From DTU015 sp964641455 (GTDB lineage Bacteria > Bacillota > Sulfobacillia > Fermentithermobacillales > Fermentithermobacillaceae): a stretch of DNA of 6,603 nt. Positions 1-5,746 of this stretch are shown piece by piece (positions within the stretch are counted from its first letter, which is position 1; the number at the start of each line of letters is the position of its first letter). The position numbers were made by a program, and so were the translations under genes. A model generated the notes under the pieces. It was not told the origin of the DNA. It ran no database searches and worked only from the letters and a program-made list of their open reading frames with translations. The stretch lies in NCBI GenBank assembly GCA_964641455.1, contig CAZXLH010000073.1:1-6603 (forward strand), in the 5' to 3' direction.

Positions 1-134
1 GAATCTATACAGCTTTTTGGAAACCTGTATGAAAATTAGGCAGCTTTCTGAAAAGTTGTAGCTTTTCTATACAACTGCTTGAAAACCATACAGCTTTTTC
101 ATCCAACCCATCAGGTAACTGCCAAACAACTAGG
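1..134. repeat. Imperfect A/T-rich repeats with about 31-base spacing
   Basis: Four related copies of a motif close to ATACAGCTTTTTGAAAA begin near positions 7, 38, 69 and 88. The first three are 31 bases apart and the fourth follows after 19. Copies 1 and 4 share the exact 12-mer ATACAGCTTTTT. Copies 1 and 3 match at 15 of 19 positions, and copies 1 and 2 at 13 of 19. The copies also form small inverted repeats, such as ATACAG at 7-12 with CTGTAT at 25-30. No gene is supported here; the stretch lies just downstream of the minus-strand editing gene. The copies are too diverged and too closely packed for a CRISPR array. Function is unknown. Confidence 0.5.
54..76 (-). terminator. Possible weak terminator hairpin after the tRNA-editing gene
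   Basis: AGTTGTA at 54-60 and TACAACT at 70-76 form a 7-base-pair stem with a 9-base loop. Read on the minus strand, the right arm runs into TTTTC, so it could serve as an intrinsic terminator about 60 bases after the stop codon of the editing gene. The stem has only two G-C pairs and the T run is short, so this is a tentative call. It may simply be part of the surrounding repeats. Confidence 0.25.
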
Positions 135-1724
135 TTACTGTCGGCCATCAGGCTGCAATTCACCTAAGTTCTCAATAATATCTGTAATATCTTTCAGAAT
201 ATCTTCTCTGGATTTACTCAGCGGCTCTTTTGAGCCCATCTGCGCCAGATGTGGAGTCCCTCCACCCCCGAGCCCCCACTTTTTGGCTAACTTGGACACT
301 AACAAAGAAGCATTTCGAGCAGGAGGAACATGGGAAAACCTCTGCCGCTTGCCGCTGCCCTTGGCCTTAGATCCGCCTCGGGGCCCGGCTTGTGTGTTTT
401 CCGGCATAGGCGATGCAACAACAAGCGAAAATCGCGGATTCAACGAAAGCACAACCACCATCTTGCCTGTAAGCTCACTAATAGACTTAGCCATGAACCT
501 TAACTCACCCGGTTGTTTCCCTTCACATTGACAAACAGCAAAACCAGGCCCCGGCATCACCAAACCTTCAGGCCTCTCGTCAGTGCCTATTGACTCGATC
601 TCCCGTGCAAGGCTTTCTGTCTCATACTCCAAAAGTTGCTTCTTCAAGCTGCCTGCCTGTTTGTCTAAATCAACTGCTTTTTCAGACAGAGAAGCCACTG
701 CAGCCGGTAGGTCCTTGTAACCTACGGAAAGAGCACGGGTTATATCATCAAGCACTTTCTCCTTTTCCCGAAGATCTAAAAGGGCTCTCTTCCCGCACCT
801 GAAAATCACCCTGACTCCGCCGTGAGATCTGTCTAACTGGTTTATCTTGATTATTCCAACCTCACCGGTGGACTGCACGTGAGTTCCTCCACAGGCGCAG
901 GCATCAAAATCTCCTACATAGATAATGCGCACCGGGCCGGATTCAGTTGGAATTCGCATGCGAATGCTGTCAGGCACCTGGCCTTGCTCATATTCGCAAA
1001 CTTCAACAGGCAGGTTCTTGAAGATGATCTCATTGGCAATATCTTCAACTGCCGTTATCTTTGTGCCTTCAACCGACGAAACATCAAGATCAATTGAAAC
1101 GTAATCATCGCCAAGATGGAACCCTACTGTGTTTGCACTACATATTTCTTCAAACGCTCTTGAAAGGATATGTTGGCCGGTATGCTGCTGCATAAAATCA
1201 AACCGGCGGCCCCAGTCAATCATTCCGTAAACTACCTGGCCGTTTTTGAGAGGATTGCTGTGGCCTTCACTTGGCCGCTTACCGGTACCTTTCGCATCTG
1301 GTATGGGCTGTCGAGATACAGCCTCATCAGTTTCGCCTAGGGTAGTTGGGCCAATTATCCCGATTGTCTCAGGAGGAAGTTTTTGGCCCAAAGACAGAAC
1401 ATGGACAATCCTTCCGTCGTCTTCAAATACATGGCCTACGTTATAAATGACGCCATCACACAAACCACCGGTATCTGATAAGGTGCCTCCGTTAAATACC
1501 GGCGCAAGCAAGCCAAATTCAGGCGCATCAAAATCAGGCGGAGCAGAATCGGGTGTAATTACGATTGCTCCTTGATCAGAAGGCTGCCCCCCTCCCTCAG
1601 GATAAAATAACGTAGAATCAAGAACCGCAAACAACCGGCCCTTATCTTGCCAAACATCAGTTACTTTGGCAGAAAAATAAGTGTCATATGGTTTTTCCCA
1701 ATATAGCTTAGTTGTGTTGTTCAA
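135..1724 (-). CDS. Alanyl-tRNA editing protein, long AlaX type with DHHA1 domain
   Basis: A 529-residue cytoplasmic protein related to the editing half of alanyl-tRNA synthetase. Proteins of this family hydrolyse Ser-tRNA(Ala) or Gly-tRNA(Ala) in trans. Residues 8-55 match the N-terminal barrel (LYPEGGGQPSD-like motif at 39-50). The zinc-binding editing motifs are HTGQH (H181, H185) and CGGTH (C278, H282). A charged, coiled-coil-like stretch at about 318-378 leads into a C-terminal DHHA1 domain with the Gly-rich motif at 484-495. No class II aminoacylation core is present, so it is not alaS itself. Homologues are usually about 390-410 residues. The surplus comes from insertions at about 55-88, 118-160 and 440-467, the last two Gly/Lys-rich. 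The start is TTG: GAGGGA lies 8 bases upstream and no in-frame ATG occurs before residue 168. The family call is firm; tRNA and amino-acid specificity are inferred. Confidence 0.9.
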   Translation of the reverse strand: MNNTTKLYWEKPYDTYFSAKVTDVWQDKGRLFAVLDSTLFYPEGGGQPSDQGAIVITPDSAPPDFDAPEFGLLAPVFNGGTLSDTGGLCDGVIYNVGHVFEDDGRIVHVLSLGQKLPPETIGIIGPTTLGETDEAVSRQPIPDAKGTGKRPSEGHSNPLKNGQVVYGMIDWGRRFDFMQQHTGQHILSRAFEEICSANTVGFHLGDDYVSIDLDVSSVEGTKITAVEDIANEIIFKNLPVEVCEYEQGQVPDSIRMRIPTESGPVRIIYVGDFDACACGGTHVQSTGEVGIIKINQLDRSHGGVRVIFRCGKRALLDLREKEKVLDDITRALSVGYKDLPAAVASLSEKAVDLDKQAGSLKKQLLEYETESLAREIESIGTDERPEGLVMPGPGFAVCQCEGKQPGELRFMAKSISELTGKMVVVLSLNPRFSLVVASPMPENTQAGPRGGSKAKGSGKRQRFSHVPPARNASLLVSKLAKKWGLGGGGTPHLAQMGSKEPLSKSREDILKDITDIIENLGELQPDGRQ

Positions 1725-1732
1725 AGTTTGTA

Positions 1733-1738
1733 TCCCTC
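1733..1738 (-). promoter_or_regulatory. Ribosome binding site for the tRNA-editing gene
   Basis: On the minus strand GAGGGA precedes the TTG codon at 1724-1722 by 8 bases. It decides the start: a nearby ATG at 1740-1738 is out of frame. Confidence 0.6.
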
Positions 1739-1764
1739 ATTATGTAAGATGTTTATTAAAGGCA

Positions 1765-1836
1765 CCCAATTTTCGGCAGGCTCTCACCGATTTCTGGCGA
1801 GCCCGGTATTGGGCCTGGCCTGCTGCAACCATCGGT
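1765..1836 (-). promoter_or_regulatory. Overlapping inverted repeats in the leader of the tRNA-editing gene
   Basis: Four inverted-repeat pairs overlap here. CCCAAT (1765-1770) pairs with ATTGGG (1808-1813), with GGCTC (1779-1783) and GAGCC (1799-1803) nested inside. GCAGGC (1776-1781) can instead pair with GCCTGC (1818-1823), and ACCGAT (1786-1791) with ATCGGT (1831-1836). The last two cannot form together with the first fold, so the minus-strand transcript could adopt alternative structures about 40-110 bases before the TTG start. That arrangement resembles an attenuator or riboswitch-like leader. No known riboswitch or T-box core motif was recognised, and a decayed mobile-element end is an alternative. 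Confidence 0.35.
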
Positions 1837-2042
1837 AATTTAAATATGATCCATCTGAATTATTTTCTACAGTTTACCCCGGTTTCCTTCTTTTCGGTAT
1901 CGGATATAGCCTAACTGCCCAATCGTGATAGGTAGGAAAGTAATGTACAGTACGTCATCAAAGATGAGACCGGACTTACTCGATATTCTCCTGTCAATTC
2001 GGCATTTTCCGGAATTGGCCAATCTACACCGAAATTCAAGGC
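1837..2042. other. Intergenic stretch without a supported gene, possibly decayed sequence
   Basis: About 200 bases with no credible gene. A minus-strand frame of 66 codons (1867-2067) exists but has no good ribosome binding site and no recognised domain. Around 1992-2040 short GAATT/CCGG-like words recur (for example TTCGGCATTTTCCGG, then GGAATTGGCCAATC, then CCGAAATTC), a texture reminiscent of the repeated termini of some insertion sequences. Another minus-strand frame is also readable there for about 45 codons. This suggests, but does not show, a worn-down mobile element or gene remnant. Confidence 0.3.
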
Positions 2043-2086
2043 ACTGGCTGTAACTGGCTGTAAACAAAACGAGAAGCAGTGTAAAC
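2043..2086 (+). repeat. Short direct repeats upstream of the DUF1614 gene
   Basis: ACTGGCTGTA occurs twice in perfect tandem at 2043-2062. Overlapping it is a series TGTAAC (2049), TGTAAAC (2059) and TGTAAAC (2080), spaced by 10 and 21 bases, which is about one and two helical turns. These repeats lie 90-130 bases before the TTG start of the DUF1614 gene. They could be an operator for a regulator binding one face of the DNA, though no factor can be named. Confidence 0.35.
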
Positions 2087-2147
2087 TATGGTAGAATTGC
2101 AGTAAGTAAGAAAGTGCCCGGTACCGAAAAACCCACGGTAACCATAA

Positions 2148-2153
2148 TATAAT
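2148..2153 (+). promoter_or_regulatory. Candidate -10 element (TATAAT) before the DUF1614 gene
   Basis: A perfect TATAAT lies 24 bases before the start codon. No recognisable -35 hexamer sits 16-18 bases upstream, and transcription from it would begin almost on top of the ribosome binding site. It may be a chance match in an A/T-rich stretch. Confidence 0.2.
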
Positions 2154-2160
2154 ATCGCCA

Positions 2161-2168
2161 AAGGGAGG
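2161..2168 (+). promoter_or_regulatory. Ribosome binding site fixing the TTG start of the DUF1614 gene
   Basis: AAGGGAGG lies 9 bases before TTG at 2178-2180. The closer ATG at 2171 is out of frame and only 2 bases from the site, so TTG is the better start. Confidence 0.75.
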
Positions 2169-2177
2169 ATATGCACA

Positions 2178-2825
2178 TTGCTATCTCTATATATCTTGTT
2201 TATGATAATCCTTGGAATTCCCGCCCTGTTCTTTCTATTCTACCTTAACGTAGCAGCCATCTCCTTTGAAAGCTTGGGGGTTTCGCCAAAAAGCGCCTTT
2301 CTTCTGTTCACGTTATCTTTGGTAGGCAGCGTTATTAACATACCCATTAAGCGAGAGCGAGTTGTTGCCCAACAACCTGTACCTTCTGTGTTCTATATGT
2401 TCTTTTACTATCCGCCTGTGGTCCAAGAGCAAGTGTTGGCTGTAAATTTCGGAGGCGCAGTGGTCCCTCTTGCCTTCAGCATCTATCTTTTGCCGCGCGC
2501 ACCGCTGTTTCGGGTGATTTTGGCTACTGTAACAGTGTCGGTAATATGCTACTTGGTAGCAAGGCCTGTTCCAGGGCGAGGCATAATGATGCCTGCCATG
2601 GTTCCTCCTCTCGCCGCTGCACTCTCAGCTATGATCTTTGCCAGAGACCACGCAGGAGTAGCCGCGTACATCTCAGGTACAATGGGCACACTGATTGGCG
2701 CAGATTTGATGCATCTCCCGGAAATGCGGCGTACCAGCCCGGGCATTCTTTCCATCGGCGGTGCCGGAGTATATGACGGCATATTTCTTGCAGGAGTGAT
2801 TGCAGCTTTTCTTGCGGCTAAATAG
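2178..2825 (+). CDS. DUF1614 family polytopic membrane protein
   Basis: A 215-residue, strongly hydrophobic protein, recognised as DUF1614 from its conserved blocks: NIPI at 54-57, NFGGAVVPL at 90-98, RPVPGRGI at 129-136, GADLMHL at 174-180 and GGAGVYDGIFL at 194-204. About seven membrane segments can be drawn, near residues 2-24, 38-56, 87-105, 108-127, 136-155, 160-179 and 190-213. The N-terminal segment looks like a membrane anchor, not a cleaved signal. Two acidic residues, D176 and D200, fall in or beside the last two segments within conserved motifs. The function of the family is not established as far as I know. The gene starts with TTG behind a strong ribosome binding site. It is followed after 74 bases by the ThiF-like gene on the same strand without an obvious terminator, so the two are probably co-transcribed. 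Confidence 0.88.
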   Translation: MLSLYILFMIILGIPALFFLFYLNVAAISFESLGVSPKSAFLLFTLSLVGSVINIPIKRERVVAQQPVPSVFYMFFYYPPVVQEQVLAVNFGGAVVPLAFSIYLLPRAPLFRVILATVTVSVICYLVARPVPGRGIMMPAMVPPLAAALSAMIFARDHAGVAAYISGTMGTLIGADLMHLPEMRRTSPGILSIGGAGVYDGIFLAGVIAAFLAAK

Positions 2826-2866
2826 ATTAGAACTGCAAACATAAGTACGGCAAAAGTACAAAGAAG

Positions 2867-2885
2867 GTGTCAAATCTTTGAACAC
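2867..2885 (+). promoter_or_regulatory. Small hairpin abutting the ThiF-like gene's ribosome binding site
   Basis: GTGTCAA at 2867-2873 can pair with TTG (2878-2880) and ACAC (2882-2885), with one bulged A and a 4-base loop. It ends one base before GGAGGG. CAAAGA at 2859-2864 with TCTTTG at 2875-2880 is a competing stem. Neither is followed by a T run, so this is not a terminator. It could affect translation or mRNA stability between the two genes, but may be chance. Confidence 0.25.
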
Positions 2886-2891
2886 GGAGGG
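2886..2891 (+). promoter_or_regulatory. Ribosome binding site fixing the TTG start of the ThiF-like gene
   Basis: GGAGGG lies 8 bases before TTG at 2900-2902. An earlier TTG at 2892 directly touches the site and is out of frame. Confidence 0.7.
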
Positions 2892-2899
2892 TTGATACG

Positions 2900-3715
2900 T
2901 TGCCACGGCAAAAACAAGAAAACCCAGCAAAACCAAACGCAACAAAGGCTCTGTTCCAGCCATCTGCCCGGCAATCACAACATGGCCAAAATCGCTATGC
3001 CAGGCAAATCATTATGCCCGAAATAGGTAAGGAAGGCCAGACTCTTCTCAGTGGCAGGAAAGTACTAATCGTAGGCGCAGGGGGCTTAGGCACACCATGT
3101 GCCGCATACCTTGCAGGTGCCGGAGTTGGCCATATAACAATAGCAGACAATGACGTTGTATCTTTGTCAAACCTCCAAAGGCAAATTCTTTACAACATGG
3201 ATGACATAGGCAAAAACAAGGCTGTAGTTCTGGCTGAAAAACTTTCATCGGCCAACGACACCATAGAAATTGTAGGGGTGGCCCAAACTGTAACACAAGC
3301 CAATGCTTTAGATCTCATAAAGTGCTATGACACCGTAGTAGCTTGTGTAGACAATCCGGATACACGCTACGTTCTCAACCAAGCTTGCATTGCCGGTAAA
3401 ATCCCCATGGTTGAAGGAGCGATATCGGGTTTCACAGGGCTTGTAACAACCATTGTACCGGGAAAAAGCCCTTGTTACAGGTGTGCTTTCCCAAATAAGC
3501 CCTCTCCTCTCAAGAAACCAATAGGAGTTGCAAGCCCAACTCCCGGAGTAATAGGTTCAATACAAGCCGCGGAAACTTTGAAATTTTTTCTTAACAAGGG
3601 CCGGGTGCTTACCGGAAAACTCCTGGTAATTGACCTTCTCGCAGGGAGTTTTTGCACGGTGAACATAAACAAAGACCCAAACTGCCCGGTATGTGGCAAG
3701 AACCCATACACATAA
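2900..3715 (+). CDS. ThiF/MoeB/HesA-family E1-like adenylyltransferase
   Basis: A 271-residue soluble enzyme of the family that adenylates the C-terminal glycine of ubiquitin-like sulfur carriers such as ThiS and MoaD. Residues 1-30 are a polar, probably disordered extension. The typical entry motif RYARQI is at 32-37. The nucleotide loop GAGGLG is at 59-64, DND at 83-85, NLQRQ at 91-95 with the arginine finger R94, K105/K107 in the GKNK motif, and the catalytic aspartate D151 in ACVDN. A structural zinc site is formed by C192/C195 (CYRC) and C262/C265 (CPVC). The crossover-loop cysteine that ThiF-type proteins often carry just before the GVxxPxxGVIGS motif is absent (residues 196-215 have no Cys), so direct sulfur relay through it is unlikely. 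No thiS- or moaD-like gene is adjacent, so the pathway cannot be assigned. Start is TTG. Confidence 0.9.
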   Translation: MPRQKQENPAKPNATKALFQPSARQSQHGQNRYARQIIMPEIGKEGQTLLSGRKVLIVGAGGLGTPCAAYLAGAGVGHITIADNDVVSLSNLQRQILYNMDDIGKNKAVVLAEKLSSANDTIEIVGVAQTVTQANALDLIKCYDTVVACVDNPDTRYVLNQACIAGKIPMVEGAISGFTGLVTTIVPGKSPCYRCAFPNKPSPLKKPIGVASPTPGVIGSIQAAETLKFFLNKGRVLTGKLLVIDLLAGSFCTVNINKDPNCPVCGKNPYT

Positions 3716-3933
3716 CCCACACGCATATTCCAACGCATAGTCAAACATGACTCCAGCCACAAAAACACTGACAAACACATTATATTGCATTTGCCACTGC
3801 CAAAACTTTGAAAACTCATAGCCCGGGTACGGTATACGACAAGTACAGATAAACCCGGCAGGTTGCCTGAAGGTATGCATGAAACGCAAACCATGTTTTA
3901 AGATGTAAGCCATGTATCACTCAAACAGCAAAA
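3716..3933. other. Convergent intergenic gap, no gene and no convincing terminator
   Basis: The ThiF-like and D-aminoacylase genes converge here. One inverted repeat is visible: CCGGGT at 3823-3828 with ACCCGG at 3853-3858, enclosing a smaller GTAC/GTAC pair. Its loop is 24 bases and no T run follows on either strand. Minus-strand frames run from here into the ThiF-like gene, but they lack ribosome binding sites and are best read as antisense shadows. Confidence 0.5.
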
Positions 3934-5511
3934 CTACTTCCGCCTGAGCACCTTACCGGCAATACAGCCTGTGTATTCGCTATTTTCCACAACCATGACT
4001 CCGTTTACCATTACATATTTAATCCCCACAGGATACTGGGCCGGATTTTCAAAAGTAGCCTTGTCAATTATCGTATCTGGATCAAACACTGTAATGTCGG
4101 CTTTCATTCCAGGCCTTATGAGCCCCCGATCCATGATTCCCATACGAGCGGCAGGCATACCTGTCATCTTGAAAACCCCTTGCTCAAGTGGCAAAATATT
4201 CTCTTCCCGTACATATTTCCCAAGCACTCTGGGAAAAGTGCCAAAAGTTCTGGGATGAGGCTTTCCTGTAGCCAATGGCCCGTCAACAGCGGTACACGAT
4301 GAATCAGAACCTATCATAACGCAAGGATGAGCCATTACTTTCTTAACATCTTCTTCACACATACTAAATTTGGCATATCCAACTTCCAGTTTTTCTTCAA
4401 TGAGCAATTTGAAAGCAGCGTCTACATGTGGCAATCCAAAAACACGGGCAACCTCAGGGACTGTTTTTCCTTCAGCAAACTTGTTCTTTTCACTTGATAC
4501 CGAGGTTATGAGCATATTTGCCCACCCGACCCCTTTCACCTCGTCCTGAGTTTGTTGTTTTAGTTTTGCACAAATTTCAGGGTCTTTTAACCTGGCCAAA
4601 AGTGCTTTTGGCCCGCCCTCATGGGCCCAAGAAGGAATTATAGCCTTAAACCCTGTCGCTGAAGCAATATATGGATACTGATCACAGGTTACGTCTATCC
4701 CCTGGCTGCGAGCCTTTTCAATCATGGCAAGCGACTGGTTTACCAAACCCCAGGCTGCCTTAGTTGTTGCTTTGTGGTGAGATATCTGAACAGCTACATT
4801 TGCTTCGCGCCCAATGCTGATTGCCTCTTCAACAGACTTGAGCAAATCTACATTTTCGTTGCGCATATGAGTTTCGTATATGCCGCCATAAGCGCTCATG
4901 ATCTTGGCAAGCTCAATAAGTTCCTCTGTATCTGCATAGCATCCGGGTGGGTAAATAAGCCCGCTGGAGAAACCGTATGCTCCTGCATCAAGAGCTTCTT
5001 TCAAAAGAGATTTCATTTCCTGAAGTTCATCTGCGTTTGGACGCCGGTTTTCATAGCCCATGGCACAGCTTCGAAGCGATCCATGGCCTACCAAAGGCAC
5101 AATATTGATTGCTACACCGTTTTCTTCAAGTAAAGATAAGTATTCGTCAAATGTAGACCAAACTACTTCTACGCCTTCACCGGTAGTAACCAAACGTTCA
5201 AAACCCTTCCTTTTGTCTGTAAGAGGCGCGGCAGATCCGCCGCACTGCCCGGTAACCTCTGTAGTCACTCCCTGGCGTATCTTACTTTCACCTCTGTTGT
5301 CGACAAACCAGCAAGTATCAGAATGGCTGTGAGAGTCAATAAAACCAGGTGAAAGCACCATGCCGTTTCCGTCAATGATCCTCTTGGCTTTTGCGTCTAA
5401 CTTGTAAGATACTTGTTTAATCTTATCGCCTTTTACACCAACTTCGCCGTAAAACCACGGAGCGCCGGTACCATCTACAATCCTCACATTTTTGAAAACA
5501 ATATCGTACAT
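3934..5511 (-). CDS. N-acyl-D-amino-acid deacylase (D-aminoacylase), amidohydrolase superfamily
   Basis: A 525-residue zinc enzyme that by family hydrolyses N-acyl-D-amino acids to a free D-amino acid and a carboxylate; no signal peptide is visible, so it is probably cytoplasmic. The N-terminal small beta domain (MYDIVFKNVRIVDGTG) leads to GFIDSHSHSD with metal ligands H61 and H63. The family's metal-binding cysteine is C90 in VTGQCGG. Further ligands are H215 in ETHMRNE, H245 in ISHHK and the catalytic aspartate D403 in GSDSS. The C-terminal part rejoins the beta domain (GMKADITVFDPDTI). Length fits the family (about 480-530). I place the start at ATG 5511: AAGGAG lies 9 bases upstream and the protein then begins as homologues do. 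An in-frame ATG at 5586 would add 25 residues but lacks a good ribosome binding site. It is divergent from the M20 gene. Exact substrate, including other N-acyl or dipeptide-like amides, is not determinable. Confidence 0.92.
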   Translation of the reverse strand: MYDIVFKNVRIVDGTGAPWFYGEVGVKGDKIKQVSYKLDAKAKRIIDGNGMVLSPGFIDSHSHSDTCWFVDNRGESKIRQGVTTEVTGQCGGSAAPLTDKRKGFERLVTTGEGVEVVWSTFDEYLSLLEENGVAINIVPLVGHGSLRSCAMGYENRRPNADELQEMKSLLKEALDAGAYGFSSGLIYPPGCYADTEELIELAKIMSAYGGIYETHMRNENVDLLKSVEEAISIGREANVAVQISHHKATTKAAWGLVNQSLAMIEKARSQGIDVTCDQYPYIASATGFKAIIPSWAHEGGPKALLARLKDPEICAKLKQQTQDEVKGVGWANMLITSVSSEKNKFAEGKTVPEVARVFGLPHVDAAFKLLIEEKLEVGYAKFSMCEEDVKKVMAHPCVMIGSDSSCTAVDGPLATGKPHPRTFGTFPRVLGKYVREENILPLEQGVFKMTGMPAARMGIMDRGLIRPGMKADITVFDPDTIIDKATFENPAQYPVGIKYVMVNGVMVVENSEYTGCIAGKVLRRK

Positions 5512-5520
5512 CTTGCCACT

Positions 5521-5526
5521 CTCCTT
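5521..5526 (-). promoter_or_regulatory. Ribosome binding site deciding the D-aminoacylase start
   Basis: On the minus strand AAGGAG lies 9 bases before ATG 5511-5509. It supports the shorter protein over the 25-residue longer frame beginning at 5586. Confidence 0.8.
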
Positions 5527-5542
5527 TTTTACAGCAATAACC

Positions 5543-5554
5543 TGCCGGCCGGCA
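5543..5554. promoter_or_regulatory. Perfect 12-base palindrome in the divergent control region
   Basis: TGCCGGCCGGCA is fully self-complementary and lies 32 bases upstream of the D-aminoacylase start codon, between it and the M20 gene. Its position suits an operator for a dimeric regulator of the D-aminoacylase gene. It would be part of coding sequence only if the longer start at 5586 were used. Binding is inferred, not shown. Confidence 0.35.
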
Positions 5555-5643
5555 CCAACTAAGCTTTCATAAGGTGTTGCACTCATAAGGCGCTCTAAAC
5601 TTTTGACACTTTACTCAGACTAATTCGGTATTCGAATAACAAA

Positions 5644-5679
5644 CTCCTTTAACGTTTTCGGAACGCTTTCGGGAAGGAG
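5644..5679 (+). promoter_or_regulatory. Tandem 11-base repeat inside an inverted repeat, M20 gene leader
   Basis: AACGTTTTCGG (5651-5661) is followed directly by AACGCTTTCGG (5662-5672), identical but for one base. The pair is enclosed by CTCCTT (5644-5649) and AAGGAG (5674-5679), which are complementary. CGTT (5653-5656) and AACG (5662-5665) add an inner hairpin. The element could be a protein binding site or, if transcribed, a leader structure. AAGGAG here is only 3 bases from an ATG that opens a 10-codon frame ending at 5715, which is too close for normal initiation. Confidence 0.35.
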
Positions 5680-5720
5680 CCCATGCCACCATCGTCGAAA
5701 TCAGTTCCGGGCTGAATCAG

Positions 5721-5746
5721 CTCCCAATCAATTTGAAATGAGGGAG
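5721..5746 (+). promoter_or_regulatory. M20 gene ribosome binding site with complementary upstream arm
   Basis: AGGGAG at 5741-5746 lies 5 bases before TTG 5752, a rather short spacing. CTCCC at 5721-5725 is complementary to GGGAG at 5742-5746 with a 16-base loop, so the site could be masked by a hairpin. An in-frame stop at 5734-5736 leaves TTG 5752 as the only start candidate near this site. Confidence 0.45.

Noticed and set aside
1..104. CRISPR array
   Set aside because: The repeat units match only in part, are short and nearly contiguous, and leave no unique spacers of constant length.
135..1724. Full alanyl-tRNA synthetase gene
   Set aside because: The editing and DHHA1 parts are present, but there is no class II catalytic core, and the N-terminus begins directly with the barrel before the editing domain.
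1725..1840. T-box riboswitch before the tRNA-editing gene
   Set aside because: The leader is structured and the gene is tRNA-related, but no T-box sequence of the TGGNACCGCG type was found on the minus strand.
1867..2067. 66-codon minus-strand frame as a small gene
   Set aside because: No good ribosome binding site, no recognised family, and a second frame is equally open; it is treated as intergenic or remnant.
3823..3858. Bidirectional terminator between the convergent genes
   Set aside because: The stem is only six pairs with a 24-base loop and no T run follows on either strand.
3557..3913. 118-codon minus-strand frame with hydrophobic stretches
   Set aside because: It overlaps the 3' end of the ThiF-like gene on the opposite strand, has no ribosome binding site and no recognised domain; the hydrophobic look comes from antisense reading.
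5512..5586. 25-residue N-terminal extension of the D-aminoacylase
   Set aside because: The ATG at 5586 lacks a ribosome binding site, while ATG 5511 has AAGGAG at 9 bases and gives the usual family N-terminus.
5603..5638. Promoter for the M20 gene from TTGACA at 5603-5608
   Set aside because: The -35 word is perfect, but no hexamer at 16-18 bases matches TATAAT better than three of six; the palindrome TATTCGAATA at 5629-5638 lies at the wrong spacing.
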